The notes under the pieces were generated by a model that saw only the letters and a list, made by a program, of their open reading frames with translations, ran no database searches and was not told the origin of the DNA. From positions 1-6,066 of the forward strand of contig JAHEMX010000240.1 in assembly GCA_024643445.1 (NCBI GenBank): DNA of 6,066 nucleotides, in the 5' to 3' direction. A program made the translations under genes and the position numbers. The stretch comes from Desulfobulbaceae bacterium. Lineage in GTDB: Bacteria > Desulfobacterota > Desulfobulbia > Desulfobulbales > Desulfocapsaceae. Below, in pieces: positions 1 through 5,455 of this stretch. How positions within the stretch are numbered: the first letter of the stretch is position 1; each line of letters opens with the position of its first letter.

Positions 1-71
1 ATCAGTTTCAGCCAGCGGCAATGTAATGGGCAGGGACGTATGGCTACGCCGGGTACTTTTCCTCAAAGCGG

Positions 72-1052
72 TTAGGCGCGCAGACGACTTCGAAACATCT
101 CCTCCGCTTGAACCTGGATCATTCGTGCGCTGTCGTTCACTGGCGTTTTCCAGTATTTGACGATTCGTTCGGCAATGCGCCGGATACTCTCGGCGGCGGG
201 ACGGTCCGGGCAATGGGTCAGGTAGGGGACGCGACCGTTTATGGCGCCCCTGACGGCCGGGTCCCGGTAAACAAACCCGAAATAGTCGACCTCAAGCGAC
301 AATACCGTCCGAAGACTCTGATCGATCTGACGGTGGACCAGCATGTCGTCCGGGTGTTCTGCTTTATTGAGTATCACTCGAGGCCGCAGGAGGCGGCACA
401 GGCGATCGACCTTCTCCGCGGCCCCTGCATCGATGGCGGCCAGACGCTGTTTCATCTGAGCGATGCTCTGTAACGGGTCTGTGATGGGGCGCTTGCACTC
501 TTCGACCAGGAGCGCGCGGATCTGGTCGTTGCTGGAAAAGTAGCGCTCAATTATCCGGATTAAGGACAGTCTCAAAAAAGACAGCAGGTTCATGATAGCC
601 GGGTACTCCGGCACCGTGACCAGCGCACCGAAAGGCGACAGCCTGAAGAAGTCGATGGTGTTGAATGACGAGCCGGCGCTGAGGTCCAGCAGGACGTATT
701 CGGCGGAGAGTTTTTTCAGCTGCGAGATGAGTCTCACTTTCTGGGTGTGCGGGATATTGGCCATGAAGGGCGTACGGCCGTCACCCGGAAGGTAGGAGAG
801 CCCGGGGATGTCTGTCCGGATAACCAGCTGGTCCAGTTCCGCACTTCGCGCTTTGAGGAAATCCCCGATCCCGGGGTACCGGTTCTGCATGCCGAGGAAG
901 CCGTACAGGTTTGATCCCCCCAGGTCCAGGTCGGCCACGATAGTAGCATGCCCCATCTCGGCAAGGGCGATTGCCACATTGGCCGTGATGAAACTTTTCC
1001 CCACGCCCCCTTTGCCACCGGCGAAGGGAATGATAGTCGGTTGTTGCTCCAC
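72..1052 (-). CDS. MinD/ParA-superfamily P-loop ATPase (FleN/MinD-like)
   Basis: A 326-residue cytoplasmic ATPase of the SIMIBI class. The deviant Walker A motif GGKGGVGKS covers residues 12-20, with signature lysine K14 and P-loop lysine K19. A switch-I-like segment ADLDLGGSN (40-48) follows. The Walker B region LLDLSAGSSFN (about 121-131) carries D123, and an NKAEHP segment near residue 230 fits the base-contacting loop. Members of this superfamily position cell structures or regulate flagella, secretion or septation; the partner here is unknown. The start is GTG at 1052, the only usual start codon before an in-frame stop upstream; its ribosome site is weak. The Walker B tail DLSAG differs from the DSPAG usual in true MinD. 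No MinC, MinE, ParB or flagellar gene is visible, so calling it minD would be unsafe. The last ~16 residues could form an amphipathic helix, which is inference. It is transcribed away from the Fe-S carrier gene. Confidence 0.9.
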   Translation of the reverse strand: MEQQPTIIPFAGGKGGVGKSFITANVAIALAEMGHATIVADLDLGGSNLYGFLGMQNRYPGIGDFLKARSAELDQLVIRTDIPGLSYLPGDGRTPFMANIPHTQKVRLISQLKKLSAEYVLLDLSAGSSFNTIDFFRLSPFGALVTVPEYPAIMNLLSFLRLSLIRIIERYFSSNDQIRALLVEECKRPITDPLQSIAQMKQRLAAIDAGAAEKVDRLCRLLRPRVILNKAEHPDDMLVHRQIDQSLRTVLSLEVDYFGFVYRDPAVRGAINGRVPYLTHCPDRPAAESIRRIAERIVKYWKTPVNDSARMIQVQAEEMFRSRLRA

Positions 1053-1150
1053 GTTTTTTCTCTGCCTGGGAAGGTGATAGATAACGAGAAATCGCTTTTA
1101 GGCGTTGCCAATGACAGCGCAGCCCCTTCTTTGGACACAATTATACAATG

Positions 1151-1179
1151 ATATTAGCGAAATAATATGCCAGCGTCAA
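1151..1179 (-). promoter_or_regulatory. Probable sigma70-type promoter of the MinD-like gene
   Basis: On the minus strand a TTGACG -35 box (1174-1179) is followed, after a 17-base spacer, by a TAATAT -10 box (1151-1156). Each box departs little from consensus and the spacing is optimal. Transcription would start near 1144, giving a leader of roughly 90 bases before the GTG at 1052. A perfect TATAAT lies just downstream on the same strand (1140-1145), but no -35 box sits at the right distance from it. Prediction from sequence only. Confidence 0.55.
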
Positions 1180-1219
1180 CTCGATGAGTGATACGACAGA
1201 AATTTTACAGAAGCCGGCG

Positions 1220-1236
1220 TGATCATTGTTTGATCA
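1220..1236. repeat. Paired TGATCA palindromes, possible operator
   Basis: Two copies of the self-complementary hexamer TGATCA are separated by five bases (TTGTT), so their centres are 11 bases apart, about one helical turn. This is the layout expected for a dimeric regulator bound to one face of the DNA. The pair lies about 40 bases upstream of the -35 box of the ATPase promoter and about 140 bases before the TTGACA on the iscA side. It is not an FNR site, because the four-base spacer between TTGAT and ATCAA is absent. No regulator gene is nearby, so the function is inferred. Confidence 0.3.
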
Positions 1237-1249
1237 GCACTTCCTGCCC

Positions 1250-1276
1250 CTCACCGGACTCGCTGAAACTCACCGG
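1250..1276. repeat. Short direct repeat CTCACCGG
   Basis: The octamer CTCACCGG occurs at 1250-1257 and again at 1269-1276, a 19-base period, roughly two helical turns. It lies between the TGATCA pair and the iscA-like gene. It could be a regulator-binding repeat. Two octamers this close can also occur by chance in GC-rich DNA. Confidence 0.25.
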
Positions 1277-1376
1277 TTACCTTGGCGGTTCCTGAAAAAG
1301 GTGGTACCCGGTTCATTGCCCCCTTTTCCTTTCTGAAATCGACCCTATTGTATAGACGCGGCAACAAGGTCGCACG

Positions 1377-1409
1377 TTGACATGATCCAGGTATGTTTCC
1401 TGGTTTTAT
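1377..1409 (+). promoter_or_regulatory. Possible iscA promoter region with a dyad between the boxes
   Basis: A perfect TTGACA (1377-1382) precedes an inverted repeat CCAGG (1387-1391) / CCTGG (1399-1403) with a seven-base centre, followed by TTTTATAAAT (1404-1413). With TTTTAT as the -10 box the spacer would be 21 bases, longer than the usual 17. A dyad inside an over-long spacer resembles promoters of MerR-family regulators, which have 19-20 base spacers, but the fit here is imperfect. It could also be a weak hairpin at the start of the leader. Low confidence. Confidence 0.3.
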
Positions 1410-1425
1410 AAATTATCAGACAGAA

Positions 1426-1432
1426 AAAGGAG
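1426..1432 (+). promoter_or_regulatory. Ribosome binding site deciding the iscA-like start
   Basis: AAAGGAG lies 11 bases before the ATG at 1444. It falls downstream of the alternative in-frame ATG at 1393, so it supports the later start. The family's usual N-terminus also matches the start at 1444. Confidence 0.75.
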
Positions 1433-1443
1433 ATATCAGGAAG

Positions 1444-1803
1444 ATGATATCAATCAGTGATAAAGCCAGAATGATGCTGCAACAGCAAGGAGCGGGTGAA
1501 GAAGCCTTCGTCCGGGTTGTTGTCCATTCCGGAGGCTGTGCCGGCATGACGTATGATGCTGAGATAGATACAGTCAAAGGAGAAAATGAAAAAAACGTCT
1601 ACCGGGACCGGGGGATAACCATCGTGACCGATGACGCCAGCCTGCCGTTTCTGCACGGGCTGAGTATCGATTATTCAGATGACCTCATCTCGTCGGGTTT
1701 TCGCTTTAACAACAGCAGTAATGAGTCATCCTGCGGCTGCGGGGCGAGTTTTTCCCTGAGCGGTTTTCCCGGGCTCGAGAAAGGAGTCGCCTGTGGCTCT
1801 TAA
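1444..1803 (+). CDS. A-type iron-sulfur cluster carrier, IscA/HesB family
   Basis: A 119-residue protein with the HesB/IscA fold. It opens with ISISDKARMML, the usual first strand and helix. The three conserved cluster-ligand cysteines are C32 in GGCAGMTYD and C97 and C99 in SSCGCGASF. Family members hold and pass Fe-S clusters, or iron, to apo-proteins in the cytoplasm. Most family members end soon after CGCGxSF. This one carries about 15 further residues, including a fourth cysteine, C117. The DNA encoding that tail also holds the ribosome site and start of the next gene, so the tail may exist partly for coupling. No iscS, iscU, iscR or suf genes are adjacent, so this is a stand-alone carrier. 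The subtype (IscA, ErpA, SufA or other) cannot be set from sequence alone. Start chosen from the AAAGGAG at 1426-1432. Confidence 0.9.
   Translation: MISISDKARMMLQQQGAGEEAFVRVVVHSGGCAGMTYDAEIDTVKGENEKNVYRDRGITIVTDDASLPFLHGLSIDYSDDLISSGFRFNNSSNESSCGCGASFSLSGFPGLEKGVACGS
1780..1786 (+). promoter_or_regulatory. Ribosome binding site inside the iscA-like gene for the 74-residue protein
   Basis: AAAGGAG sits six bases before the GTG at 1793, within the coding region of the upstream gene. Strength and spacing are close to ideal. This is strong evidence that the small downstream frame is translated, and that it is coupled to the Fe-S carrier. Confidence 0.75.
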
Positions 1804-2017
1804 CCCGATACCGTTGCTTGGCGGGAAATCCGTGCACTGTATCAATGAACAGCAGATGGCCGAGGCCATTCGGCTTGTGGAAGAAGACCCGGTTACCTCC
1901 GCAAAGATCGGGTCCCGGCTGAAACAGCTCGAAAGCGAACTCTCCAGAAATGAACGAGCCGCTCTCGCCTTCGTCATTATTCAGCGGCTCAAGGATTCGG
2001 CAAACCGTTCCAGCTAA
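1793..2017 (+). CDS. Small protein of unknown function coupled to the iscA-like gene
   Basis: A 74-residue protein that I do not recognise. It starts at GTG 1793 with an AAAGGAG ribosome site six bases upstream and overlaps the end of the Fe-S carrier gene by 11 bases in another frame. This implies translational coupling and joint expression. The first ~15 residues are rich in proline, glycine and hydrophobic residues (MALNPIPLLGGKSVHC), ending with the single cysteine C16. The rest is charged and looks mostly helical: INEQQMAEAIRLVEE, then a segment around KIGSRLKQLESEL, then ERAALAFVIIQRLKD. There is no signal peptide or clear membrane segment. It is probably a small cytoplasmic helical protein. 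Its position suggests a role linked to Fe-S carrier function, but this is inference. Its stop codon overlaps that of glyA on the other strand. Confidence 0.7.
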   Translation: MALNPIPLLGGKSVHCINEQQMAEAIRLVEEDPVTSAKIGSRLKQLESELSRNERAALAFVIIQRLKDSANRSS

Positions 2018-3255
2018 TTAATGCCCGGAGGCGGGAAATCCCGGCAGAACGATGCTATATCGGCAGCCATTTCCCTGATCAGCATCTCATTGTCCGGCTC
2101 GGAAACCACCGCATTAAGCCATTCGCCCACCTGGAACATCTCTGTTTCCGCGAAACCGCGGGATGTTACCGCCGCCGTTCCGATCCGTATGCCGCTCGGG
2201 TCGTCGGGCTTTCGGGGATCAAACGGGACGGCGTTGTAGTTTACGACCAGTCCTGCCCGGTCAAGGGCCTTGGCGGCAATCTTGCCGGTAACCCCCTTGT
2301 TGGTCAGATCAACAAGGAGCAGGTGGTTGTCCGTTCCGCCCGTGATCAGGTCAAAACCTCTTTTGAGCAAGGTTTCAGCGAGCATCGAGGCATTTGCAAC
2401 GACCTGGGAAGCATAGTCTTTGAACTCCTGGGTGGCCGCCTCCCCGAAGGCAACGGCCATTGCCGCCGTCGTGTTGTTGTGCGGTCCGCCCTGCAGACCG
2501 GGGAAAACAGCCTTGTCAATGGCTGCAGCAAACTGCTGCCGGCACATGATGACGGCGCCTCGAGGTCCACGCAGTGACTTGTGCGTTGTCGTGGTTACCA
2601 CGTCCGCCCAGGGGAGCGGTGAAGGGTGGGCTCCGCCGGCAACGAGGCCGGCAAAATGGGCCATATCGACCATCAGCAATGCCCCGACCTCGTCGGCTAT
2701 GTCCCGGAACCTTTCAAAGTCTATAATACGCGGATAGGCCGAGTGGCCGGCTATAAGAATCTTCGGCTTGCAGGCGCGGGCCTTCACCCGGATTTCTTCG
2801 TAATCGAGCAGACCGGTCTCGCGACTGAGAGCGTAGGATTCCGCCTTGAAATATTTTCCGGAAATGCTGACCCTGGCCCCGTGGGTGAGGTGCCCTCCAT
2901 GAGGCAATGCCATGCCCAGGATGGTGTCGCCGGGTTGCAGAAAAGCGAGGTAGACGGCAATGTTGGCCGGTGAACCGGAGTACGGCTGCACGTTGACATG
3001 CTCTGCCCCAAAAAGGTCCTTGGCCCGCTGGATGGCTATCCGTTCCACCTGATCAATGACCTGCTGTCCTTCGTAGTAGCGTCTGCCGGCGTAGCCTTCC
3101 GAATACTTGTTGGTCAAAATCGATCCAGTCGCCTGCAGCACTGACGAGGAAACGTAGTTTTCAGAGGCGATAAGACGAATCTTGTCGCACTGGCGCTGCT
3201 CTTCCTGCCTGATCAGATCATATATTTCACGGTCTGACCGCCTGATATCATCCAT
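2014..3255 (-). CDS. glyA: Serine hydroxymethyltransferase
   Basis: A PLP-dependent cytosolic enzyme that converts serine and tetrahydrofolate to glycine and 5,10-methylene-tetrahydrofolate, the main one-carbon source. From ATG 3255 it is 413 residues, the usual bacterial length. Diagnostic segments include LIASEN (28-33), LTNKYSEGYAGRRYY (47-61), SAYPRIID (172-179), VDMAHFAGL (196-204), and TTTTHKSLRGPRG (221-233) with the PLP lysine K226. FPGLQGGPHNN follows near 251-261, and GIRIGTAAVT is near 355-364. A longer form starting at GTG 3306 would add 17 residues and overlap the upstream gene by four bases (GTGA). I prefer ATG 3255 because AAGGGGA lies six bases before it and its N-terminus matches the family; the GTG has only a weak site. 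Last gene of the minus-strand run. There is no room for a terminator before the converging small gene. Confidence 0.97.
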   Translation of the reverse strand: MDDIRRSDREIYDLIRQEEQRQCDKIRLIASENYVSSSVLQATGSILTNKYSEGYAGRRYYEGQQVIDQVERIAIQRAKDLFGAEHVNVQPYSGSPANIAVYLAFLQPGDTILGMALPHGGHLTHGARVSISGKYFKAESYALSRETGLLDYEEIRVKARACKPKILIAGHSAYPRIIDFERFRDIADEVGALLMVDMAHFAGLVAGGAHPSPLPWADVVTTTTHKSLRGPRGAVIMCRQQFAAAIDKAVFPGLQGGPHNNTTAAMAVAFGEAATQEFKDYASQVVANASMLAETLLKRGFDLITGGTDNHLLLVDLTNKGVTGKIAAKALDRAGLVVNYNAVPFDPRKPDDPSGIRIGTAAVTSRGFAETEMFQVGEWLNAVVSEPDNEMLIREMAADIASFCRDFPPPGIN

Positions 3256-3261
3256 CGCAAA

Positions 3262-3268
3262 TCCCCTT
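3262..3268 (-). promoter_or_regulatory. Ribosome binding site deciding the glyA start
   Basis: On the minus strand, AAGGGGA stands six bases before ATG 3255. The upstream GTG at 3306 has only a G-run and AGGG three bases away. The stronger, better-spaced site favours the 413-residue form of GlyA. Confidence 0.55.
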
Positions 3269-3302
3269 ACATCCTCACCCAGATCGCCTGTTGTTACGCT
3301 CG

Positions 3303-3902
3303 TCACTTACCCTGCCCCCCGATCAGCCGCGCCGCTTCATTGTCACCCGGCAAATCACGTTTCTTCAGATAGTTACGCAATTTCTCTTTCGTCTCAGCAT
3401 CTTTGTTCTGCGCCAGATCACTCTTGGCACTGATCGTATCTATGCGTATTGCCACAACCGTGCAGAGAGACACCGCCGGTGTTTCAGCGGTGACCGCCGG
3501 GAATTCCCGGCCCGGGGCCTCGTGACAGGCAACAAGTCCGTTCAACGCCCTGAGTTTCTCCGCACTATCGGAGACAATCTCAGCCGTTCCCCGGATAATC
3601 ACGCAATGATAAAACTGATGCACCAGGCAGGCCTCGGGAGTATCACCATAATAGTCAAGATCGAGATAGGCAAGAGGAATATCCACCTCGAAACAGACCC
3701 GGGAATCACGCGCTATATTATCAAGTTTCTCGCCCGCCCGGGCACAATGAAAATACACCGTCCCGTCAAGATAGACATAGTTAAGCGGTGTGATATAAGG
3801 ATAACCGTCTACGCCGATCGTGGCCATCCGGCCGATCCTGCACCGGCTCAACAAGGTGTCAATTACGGTCCGATCACTGATTTCACATTGTTTTCGTTTC
3901 AT
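3303..3902 (-). CDS. Nim-like FMN-binding protein of the pyridoxamine 5'-phosphate oxidase superfamily
   Basis: A 199-residue protein with the split-barrel flavin fold seen in NimA-type nitroimidazole-resistance proteins and related flavoproteins. RIGRMATIGVDGYPYITPLNY (22-42) is the first strand pair, which usually contacts the flavin. YFHCARAGEKLDNI (50-63) with H52 is the family's signature loop, and RVCFEVD (68-74) follows. The last ~45 residues are charged and lie outside the core fold. The substrate is unknown: the family covers reductases, oxidases and heme- or F420-binding members, so drug resistance should not be assumed. ATG 3902 has a GGGAGGG ribosome site within the 18-base gap after the radical SAM gene. 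Its TGA overlaps an alternative GTG start of glyA as GTGA. Superfamily is sure, role is not. Confidence 0.88.
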   Translation of the reverse strand: MKRKQCEISDRTVIDTLLSRCRIGRMATIGVDGYPYITPLNYVYLDGTVYFHCARAGEKLDNIARDSRVCFEVDIPLAYLDLDYYGDTPEACLVHQFYHCVIIRGTAEIVSDSAEKLRALNGLVACHEAPGREFPAVTAETPAVSLCTVVAIRIDTISAKSDLAQNKDAETKEKLRNYLKKRDLPGDNEAARLIGGQGK

Positions 3903-3920
3903 TTCGAGCCCTCCCGCTCT

Positions 3921-4700
3921 TCACCTGTCAAGTCCCGCCTGCTCCGAAAGCGGCAGACCGACAACCTCCTTGATCGATTCCTTCCAGCGTATCAACGGAT
4001 GGTGCTGCAGTAAGCCGTATAACTCCCTGATTTCAGCATCACCCTGTTCCCGCTCGATACGGTCAACCTCCTCGGCCACACGAACCGAATCGATAGTTAC
4101 CCGCTCTGCAATACGGTTCATCTTGCCGATCCAGATCGAGTGTGTCACCAGCGGCTCAAGTTCTGCCACCAGCGCCGCCACATCGCCAATCTCAAGCATC
4201 GGCTCCACGCTCACCGAGGTACTAAATCCCCGGCTGTGCGCCAGTGAGAGGGCCAGCAACCGCTGGCGGTAGGTCGGCGCTCCCGGTTCCCAGAACGACA
4301 GAATACCCTCGCTGCGCGCGGTGATCGTAAAGCGGAAAAGTATCTGCTCACGCTTCTCCCGGAACCGCTCGCATAAACGGTTTATGCACTCAGGCGACGG
4401 CTTGGAGACAATGAGAACCCGATTACCCGCTACGAGGAGATTATCAATAACGGCGATTGCCGCTTCAATGTTTTCCCCAGTAATATCATGGGCTGCCGGA
4501 AACATGACCTGTCCCGGGTAAAGAGGATGCTCTTTTTCAACGGCAGCGGCAACGATGCGGCTTTTCGACCATTCTTCGGCTGAATGAACAAGTCCCCTGT
4601 TCATGGCCGAAGTGCGGCCATAGCAGTACAGACACGCATGAGGACAGCCGATGCAGCAGTTGATTTCCGCCACCGCCCATTCACGGGTCCCGCGTATCAT
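3921..4700 (-). CDS. Radical SAM protein, Spl-like family
   Basis: A 259-residue radical SAM enzyme. The cluster motif lies at the extreme N-terminus: C19-x3-C23-x2-C26 in GCPHACLYCYG (18-28), preceded by a C15-C16 pair. These three cysteines bind a [4Fe-4S] cluster that splits S-adenosylmethionine. Later segments typical of Spl-like radical SAM proteins are MFPAAHDITGENI (about 66-78), VLIVSKP (about 94-100), FRFTITA, FWEPGAPTYRQRL and SVSVEPML. They form the strands of a partial TIM barrel. It is shorter than spore photoproduct lyase (about 340 residues), and the substrate is unknown. An anaerobic cytoplasmic enzyme is likely. The start at ATG 4700 has a weak ribosome site, with 21 bases after the rph stop. 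No maturase or peptide-precursor gene is visible nearby. Family firm, function unknown. Confidence 0.88.
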   Translation of the reverse strand: MIRGTREWAVAEINCCIGCPHACLYCYGRTSAMNRGLVHSAEEWSKSRIVAAAVEKEHPLYPGQVMFPAAHDITGENIEAAIAVIDNLLVAGNRVLIVSKPSPECINRLCERFREKREQILFRFTITARSEGILSFWEPGAPTYRQRLLALSLAHSRGFSTSVSVEPMLEIGDVAALVAELEPLVTHSIWIGKMNRIAERVTIDSVRVAEEVDRIEREQGDAEIRELYGLLQHHPLIRWKESIKEVVGLPLSEQAGLDR

Positions 4701-4721
4701 CTAAGCACTGCCACGTGCCGT

Positions 4722-5426
4722 TCAACCAGCCGGTTGCCATAAGCCAAGCAGTTCGTCAATACCTGCCCGGGCATAGCGCTGCATGGTAAAAAATTGTTCA
4801 TCACCTATCGGCTGACTTTCCGCCGTTGTCTGGATCTCGATCCAGCTGCCGTTTCCAGCCATCACGAAATTACCGTCGGCGTCAGCACGGGAATCCTCCC
4901 CGTAGTCCAGATCCAGCAGTACCTCAGCGTCGACAATGCCTGCGGAAACAGCGCCTACCGGCAGGATAGCGGGAGGCTTATCAATAAACCCCTCGTCACT
5001 CATTCTGATGATCGCATCCCTGAGCGCCAGTGCGGCTCCGGTGATGGCAGCCGTACGGGTCCCACCATCGGCGTTGAGCACATCGCAATCGACACGCAGG
5101 GTATAGTGATCAATAAAGCGGAGATCAATCATCATCCGCAGACTCCTGCCGATGAGCCGCTGAATTTCCATGCTCCGCCCTGAGCTGCCGCTCGTTTCCC
5201 GGCGATAACGCGAGGAGGTGGCGCAGGGCAGCATCCCGTACTCTGCGGTTATCCAGCCTTTACCGCTCCCTTCCAGGAAAGGGGGAACCTTTTTCTCCAG
5301 GCTGACACCGCAGATTACCTGGGTGTTACCGGTTTTGATCAGCAGAGATCCGTAGGCCTGCGGCTGGATTCCCCGCTCAATGCCATAGGGCCTCAGACAA
5401 TCAGCCGCTCGGTTGTTACTGCGCAT
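4722..5426 (-). CDS. rph: Ribonuclease PH
   Basis: A 234-residue phosphorolytic 3'-5' exoribonuclease that trims tRNA precursors after the CCA end using inorganic phosphate and forms a hexameric ring. The full set of family motifs is visible: GKGWITAEYGMLPCAT (55-70), GRSMEIQRLIGRSLR (83-97), DCDVLNADGGTRTAAITGA (113-131, with the phosphate-binding GGTRT at 121-125), and LDLDYGEDSRADADGNFVM (171-189, with metal-site acidic residues D172, D174, E177 and D178). IEIQTTAE (197-203) follows. Length is normal. The start at ATG 5426 lies 29 bases after the upstream stop, in a context containing AGGCAGGAAACGGGA. Many bacteria place rph next to the nucleotide pyrophosphatase gene rdgB; here a radical SAM gene follows instead. 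Confidence 0.97.
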   Translation of the reverse strand: MRSNNRAADCLRPYGIERGIQPQAYGSLLIKTGNTQVICGVSLEKKVPPFLEGSGKGWITAEYGMLPCATSSRYRRETSGSSGRSMEIQRLIGRSLRMMIDLRFIDHYTLRVDCDVLNADGGTRTAAITGAALALRDAIIRMSDEGFIDKPPAILPVGAVSAGIVDAEVLLDLDYGEDSRADADGNFVMAGNGSWIEIQTTAESQPIGDEQFFTMQRYARAGIDELLGLWQPAG

Positions 5427-5455
5427 GATAATCCCGTTTCCTGCCTGAACTGCTT

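Larger units (their letters stand above)
1053..1443. other. Divergent intergenic region between the MinD-like ATPase and iscA-like genes
   Basis: About 390 bases with no convincing gene. On the ATPase side it contains a good minus-strand promoter. In the middle are two TGATCA palindromes (1220-1225 and 1231-1236) and a direct repeat CTCACCGG (1250-1257 and 1269-1276). Near the iscA-like gene lie a TTGACA hexamer (1377-1382), a short dyad (1387-1403) and an A+T-rich stretch (1404-1414). The central part is more GC-rich than the edges. I see no tRNA, known riboswitch core or intrinsic terminator. A 21-codon minus-strand reading frame (1251-1316) has a good ribosome site but no other support. 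Confidence 0.7.

Noticed and set aside
1..71. Minus-strand frame open from a TTG at 66 to the window edge
   Set aside because: Only 22 codons are visible, with no ribosome site before the TTG and no recognisable protein. It may be the start of the next gene, but it cannot be supported here.
108..473. A 121-codon plus-strand open frame opposite the MinD-like gene
   Set aside because: It is antisense to a gene with clear P-loop motifs, has no ribosome site, and its protein shows no recognisable domain.
734..1140. Two overlapping minus-strand frames beginning upstream of the ATPase start
   Set aside because: They read the same DNA as the ATPase N-terminus in other frames and encode unlikely, Trp/Arg/Pro-rich proteins.
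1140..1145. Perfect minus-strand TATAAT as the main -10 box
   Set aside because: No -35 box lies at 16-18 bases and there is no proper extended -10. The TTGACG/TAATAT pair just upstream fits better.
1184..1222. A 12-codon plus-strand frame in the divergent region as a leader peptide
   Set aside because: There is no ribosome site, no run of a regulatory amino acid, and no attenuator-like hairpins after it.
1387..1409. CCAGG/CCTGG hairpin followed by TTTT as an intrinsic terminator
   Set aside because: The stem is only five base pairs, the T-run is four bases, and it sits just before a gene with no transcript known to end there. A promoter-associated dyad is at least as likely.
1393..1443. 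Earlier ATG at 1393 for the iscA-like gene
   Set aside because: The AAAGGAG ribosome site lies inside this extension, and family proteins begin at the equivalent of ATG 1444.
3291..4013. A 240-codon plus-strand open frame opposite the Nim-like gene
   Set aside because: It lies antisense to a well-supported gene and spans two gene boundaries. Its protein is rich in arginine, proline and serine with no family motif. It is a shadow of GC-rich coding sequence.
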